A DNA stretch of 64,000 bases from the NCBI GenBank assembly GCA_037783545.1, contig JBBELK010000066.1, positions 186,001-250,000 of the forward strand. The letters are read 5' to 3'. Below the pieces are notes generated by a model. It saw only the letters and a list, made by a program, of their open reading frames with translations, was not told the DNA's origin and made no database searches. Shown here in pieces: positions 60,801 to 64,000 of this stretch; within the stretch, counting starts at the first letter, position 1; each line of letters begins with the position of its first letter. Made by a program: the position numbers and the translations under genes. Origin of the DNA: Henricia sp. BOLD:AAB3569. Its lineage: Eukaryota > Echinodermata > Asteroidea > Spinulosida > Echinasteridae.

Positions 60801-63800
60801 GTACATTTGTACGGCCGTTGACTCACCCCAGATTGTGACGGGAATTAGGTCAAAGTGTGTCCCAAATGCCGGCAAATTTGGAAATCAAGGAATTTTCCAA
60901 CCAACTTCAAATTTTGCATGCTCCAAACTGTATATATTCCGCACTTGTCATGCAAAATTGACAGATTTTCGCTGGGAAATGACGGAGAAATTTCAGAGTT
61001 TAGGGAAAACGGAGCTCGGCTGCGTGGTTATTCCCCTAACCGTGGCTGTTGGGACACCCTGCGCCGCGCTGGTGTACATTTGTACGGCCGTTGACTCACC
61101 CCAGATTGTGACGGGAATTACGTCAAAGTGTGTCCCAAATGCCGGCAAATTTGGAAATCAAGGAATTTTCCAACCAACTTCAAATTTTGCATGCTCCAAA
61201 CTGTATATATTCCGCACTTGTCATGCAAAATGGACATATTTTCGCTGGAAAATGACGGAGAAATTTCAGAGTTTAGGGAAAACGGAGCTCGGCTGCGTGG
61301 TTATTCCCCTAACCGTGGCTGTTGGGACACCCTGCGCCGCGCTGGTGTACATTTGTACGGCCGTTGACTCACCCCAGATTGTGACGGGAATTACGTCAAA
61401 GTGTGTCCCAAATGCCGGCAAATTTGGAAATCAAGGAATTTTCCAACCAACTTCAAATTTTGCATGCTCCAAACTGTATATATTCCGCACTTGTCATGCA
61501 AAATGGACATATTTTCGCTGGAAAATGACGGAGAAATTTCAGAGTTTAGGGAAAACGGAGCTCGGCTGCGTGGTTATTCCCCTAACCGTGGCTGTTGGGA
61601 CACCCTGCGCCGCGCTGGTGTACATTTGTACGGCCGTTGACTCACCCCAGATTGTGACGGGAATTAGGTCAAAGTGTGTCCCAAATGCCGGCAAATTTGG
61701 AAATCAAGGAATTTTCCAACCAACTTCAAATTGTGCATGCTCCAAACTGTATATATTCCGCACTTGTCATGCAAAATTGACAGATTTTCGCTGGGAAATG
61801 ACGGAGAAATTTCAGAGTTTAGGGAAAACGGAGCTCGGCTGCGTGGTTATTCCCCTAACGGTGGCTGTTGGGACACCCTGCGCATGCGCCGCGCTGGTGT
61901 ACATTTGTACGGCCGTTGACTCACCCCAGATTGTGACGGGAATTAGGTCAAAGTGTGTCCCAAATGCCGGCAAATTTGGAAATCAAGGAATTTTCCAACC
62001 AACTTCAAATTTTGCATGCTCCAAACTGTATATATTCCGCACTTGTCATGCAAAATTGACAGATTTTCGCTGGGAAATGACGGAGAAATTTCAGAGTTTA
62101 GGAAAAACGGAGCTCGGCTGCGTGGTTATTCCCCTAACCGTGGCTGTTGGGACACCCTGCGCATGCGCCGCGCTGGTGTATATTTGTACGGCCGTTGACT
62201 CACCCCAGATTGTGACGGGAAATAGGTCAAAGTGTGTCCCAAATGCCGGCAAATTTGGAAATCAAGGAATTTTCCAACCAACTTCAAATTTTGCATGCTC
62301 CAAACTATATATATTCCGCACTTGTCATGCAAAATTGACAGATTTTCGCTGGGAAATGACGGAGACATTTCAGAGTTTAGGGAAAACGGAGCTCGGCTGC
62401 GTGGTTATTCCCCTAACCGTGGCTGTTGGGACACCCTGCGCCGCGCTGGTGTACATTTGTACGGCCGTTGACTCACCCCAGATTGTGACGGGAATTAGGT
62501 CAAAGTGTGTCCCAAATGCCGGCAAATTTGGAAATCAAGGAATTTTCCAACCAACTTCAAATTTTGCATGCTCCAAACTGTATATATTCCGCACTTGTCA
62601 TGCAAAATTGACAGATTTTCGCTGGGAAATGACGGAGAAATTTCAGAGTTTAGGGAAAACGGAGCTCGGCTGCGTGGTTATTCCCCTAACCGTGGCTGTT
62701 GGGACACCCTGCGCCGCGCTGGTGTACATTTGTACGGCCGTTGACTCACCCCAGATTGTGACGGGAATTAGGTCAAAGTGTGTCCCAAATGCCGGCAAAT
62801 TTGGAAATCAAGGAATTTTCCAACCAACTTCAAATTGTGCATGCTCCAAACTGTATATATTCCGCACTTGTCATGCAAAATTTGCAGATTTTCGCTGGGA
62901 AATGACGGAGAAATTTCAGAGTTTAGGGAAAACGGGGCTCGGCTGCGTGGTTATTCCCCTAACCGTGGCTGTTGGGACACCCTGCGCATGCGCCGCGCTG
63001 GTGTACATTTGTACCGCCGTTGACTCACCCCAGATTGTGACGGGAATTAGGTCAAAGTGTGTCCCAAATGCCGGCAAATTTGGAAATCAAGGAATTTTCC
63101 AACCAACTTCAAATTTTGCATGCTCCAAACTGTATATATTCCGCACTTGTCATGCAAAATTGACAGATTTTCGCTGGGAAATGACGGAGAAATTTCAGAG
63201 TTTAGGGAAAACGGAGCTCGGCTGCGTGGTTATTCTCCTAACCGTGGCTGTTGGGACACCCTGCGCCGCGCTGGTGTACATTTGTACGGCCGTTGACTCA
63301 CCCCAGATTGTGACGGGAATTAGGTCAAAGTGTGTCCCAAATGCCGGCAAATTTGGAAATCAAGGAATTTTCCAACCAACTTCAAATTGTGCATGCTCCA
63401 AACTGTATATATTCCGCACTTGTCATGCAAAATTTGCAGATTTTCGCTGGGAAATGACGGAGAAATTTCAGAGTTTAGGGAAAACGGGGCTCGGCTGCGT
63501 GGTTATTCCCCTAACCGTGGCTGTTGGGACACCCTGCGCATGCGCCGCGCTGGTGTACATTTGTACCGCCGTTGACTCACCCCAGATTGTGACGGGAATT
63601 AGGTCAAAGTGTGTCCCAAATGCCGGCAAATTTGGAAATCAAGGAATTTTCCAACCAACTTCAAATTTTGCATGCTCCAAACTGTATATATTCCGCACTT
63701 GTCATGCAAAATTGACAGATTTTCGCTGGGAAATGACGGAGAAATTTCAGAGTTTAGGGAAAACGGAGCTCGGCTGCGTGGTTATTCTCCTAACCGTGGC

Positions 63801-63881
63801 TGTTGGGACACCCTGCGCCGCGCTGGTGTACATTTGTACGGCCGTTGACTCACCCCAGATTGTGACGGGAATTAGGACAAA
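57828..63881 (+). repeat. Right-hand superblocks with recent 1- and 2-unit duplications
   Basis: After the NC-marked dimer at 57828 come NC long (58653), TTTAGGTAAAAC (58932), a dimer (59205), NC long with ACGGTGCTC (60030), LRY (60582) and ATTACGTCAA (60855). Units 61128 and 61401 are an identical pair with AAATGGACATATT and the K mark. Units 62778-63329 and 63330-63881 are a 552-bp pair sharing AAATTTGCAG and ATTCTCCTAACC, marks seen nowhere else here. The last unit has AATTAGGACAA. Confidence 0.85.
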
Positions 63882-64000
63882 GTGTGTCCCAAATGCCGGC
63901 AAATTTGGAAATCAAGGAATTTCCAACCAACTTCAAATTTTGCATGCTCCAAACTGTATATATTCCGCACTTGTCATGCAAAATTGACAGATTTTCGCTG
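63882..64000 (+). repeat. Partial satellite monomer at the right edge
   Basis: The window closes at TTTTCGCTG inside a monomer. Near 63919 it reads AAGGAATTTCCAACC with one T fewer than usual. This is one of the very few single-base indels outside 10594-16672. The array continues to the right beyond the window. Confidence 0.95.

Larger units (their letters stand above)
1..64000 (+). repeat. Uninterrupted tandem satellite array, 273/279-bp monomer
   Basis: Every base belongs to the same satellite. Monomers are phased here from the GTG in GTGTGTCCCAAATGCC. Starts run from 128 to 63609 in steps of 273 or 279 bp, giving 231 units by manual count (116 long, 115 short), all in the same orientation. 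Outside 10594-16672 the units differ from consensus by only a few substitutions each, and the same substitutions recur in ordered combinations. There is no spacer, no interspersed element and no unique sequence. Such size and homogeneity are typical of eukaryotic centromeric or heterochromatic satellites kept alike by unequal exchange and gene conversion. I do not recognise the family. Counts were made by eye and could be off by one or two. Confidence 0.98.

Noticed and set aside
1-64000. CRISPR array
   Set aside because: Units are contiguous, with no unique spacers between short repeats. The period is 273/279 bp and whole units are alike.

Overview
The whole 64 kb window is one tandem satellite array. 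By eye I count 231 head-to-tail monomers on the + strand, from 128 to 63881, plus a partial monomer at each end (1-127 and 63882-64000). I see no non-satellite sequence, no inverted unit, no transposon, no RNA gene and no credible protein gene. There are two monomer lengths in nearly equal numbers: 273 bp (115 units, one carrying a 76-bp deletion) and 279 bp (116 units). They differ by a 6-bp insertion that turns TGCGC into TGCGCATGCGC. I do not recognise the satellite family.

A homogeneous array this long, with a monomer of a few hundred bp and nested higher-order repeats, points to eukaryotic nuclear heterochromatin (centromeric, pericentromeric or subtelomeric) rather than bacteria or phage. 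The organism cannot be named. The monomer is about 47% GC, with an AT-rich first 150 bp (about 39% GC) and a GC-rich remainder (about 57%). It keeps about 14 CpGs, close to expectation, and its variants show no transition excess. This argues weakly against a heavily CpG-methylated genome.

Layout. 1-10593: clean monomers, with a 5-unit repeat (401-3142), a looser 12-unit repeat (3143-8088) and a run of identical 279-bp units (8368-9483). 10594-16672: the same satellite with dozens of single-base indels, mostly insertions, beginning with a 76-bp deletion. It looks like unpolished long-read sequence and partly duplicates the variant order of its neighbours. 16673-35747: clean. An ~11.6 kb block from 17504 is repeated from 29113, and a 13-unit (3,597 bp) internal duplication is present only in the first copy. 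35748-63881: successive superblocks of 15-23 units that share an ordered variant code, with recent 1- to 4-unit duplications.

Monomer lengths are multiples of three and one + frame lacks stops in the consensus, so enormous open frames arise (up to 5,213 codons). Six nonsense changes, four 2-bp deletions, two 1-bp insertions and no silent-site bias argue that these frames are not genes. The monomer does carry strong dyad symmetry, notably an 11-bp perfect inverted repeat around a 28-nt loop, which is the most plausible functional structure here.
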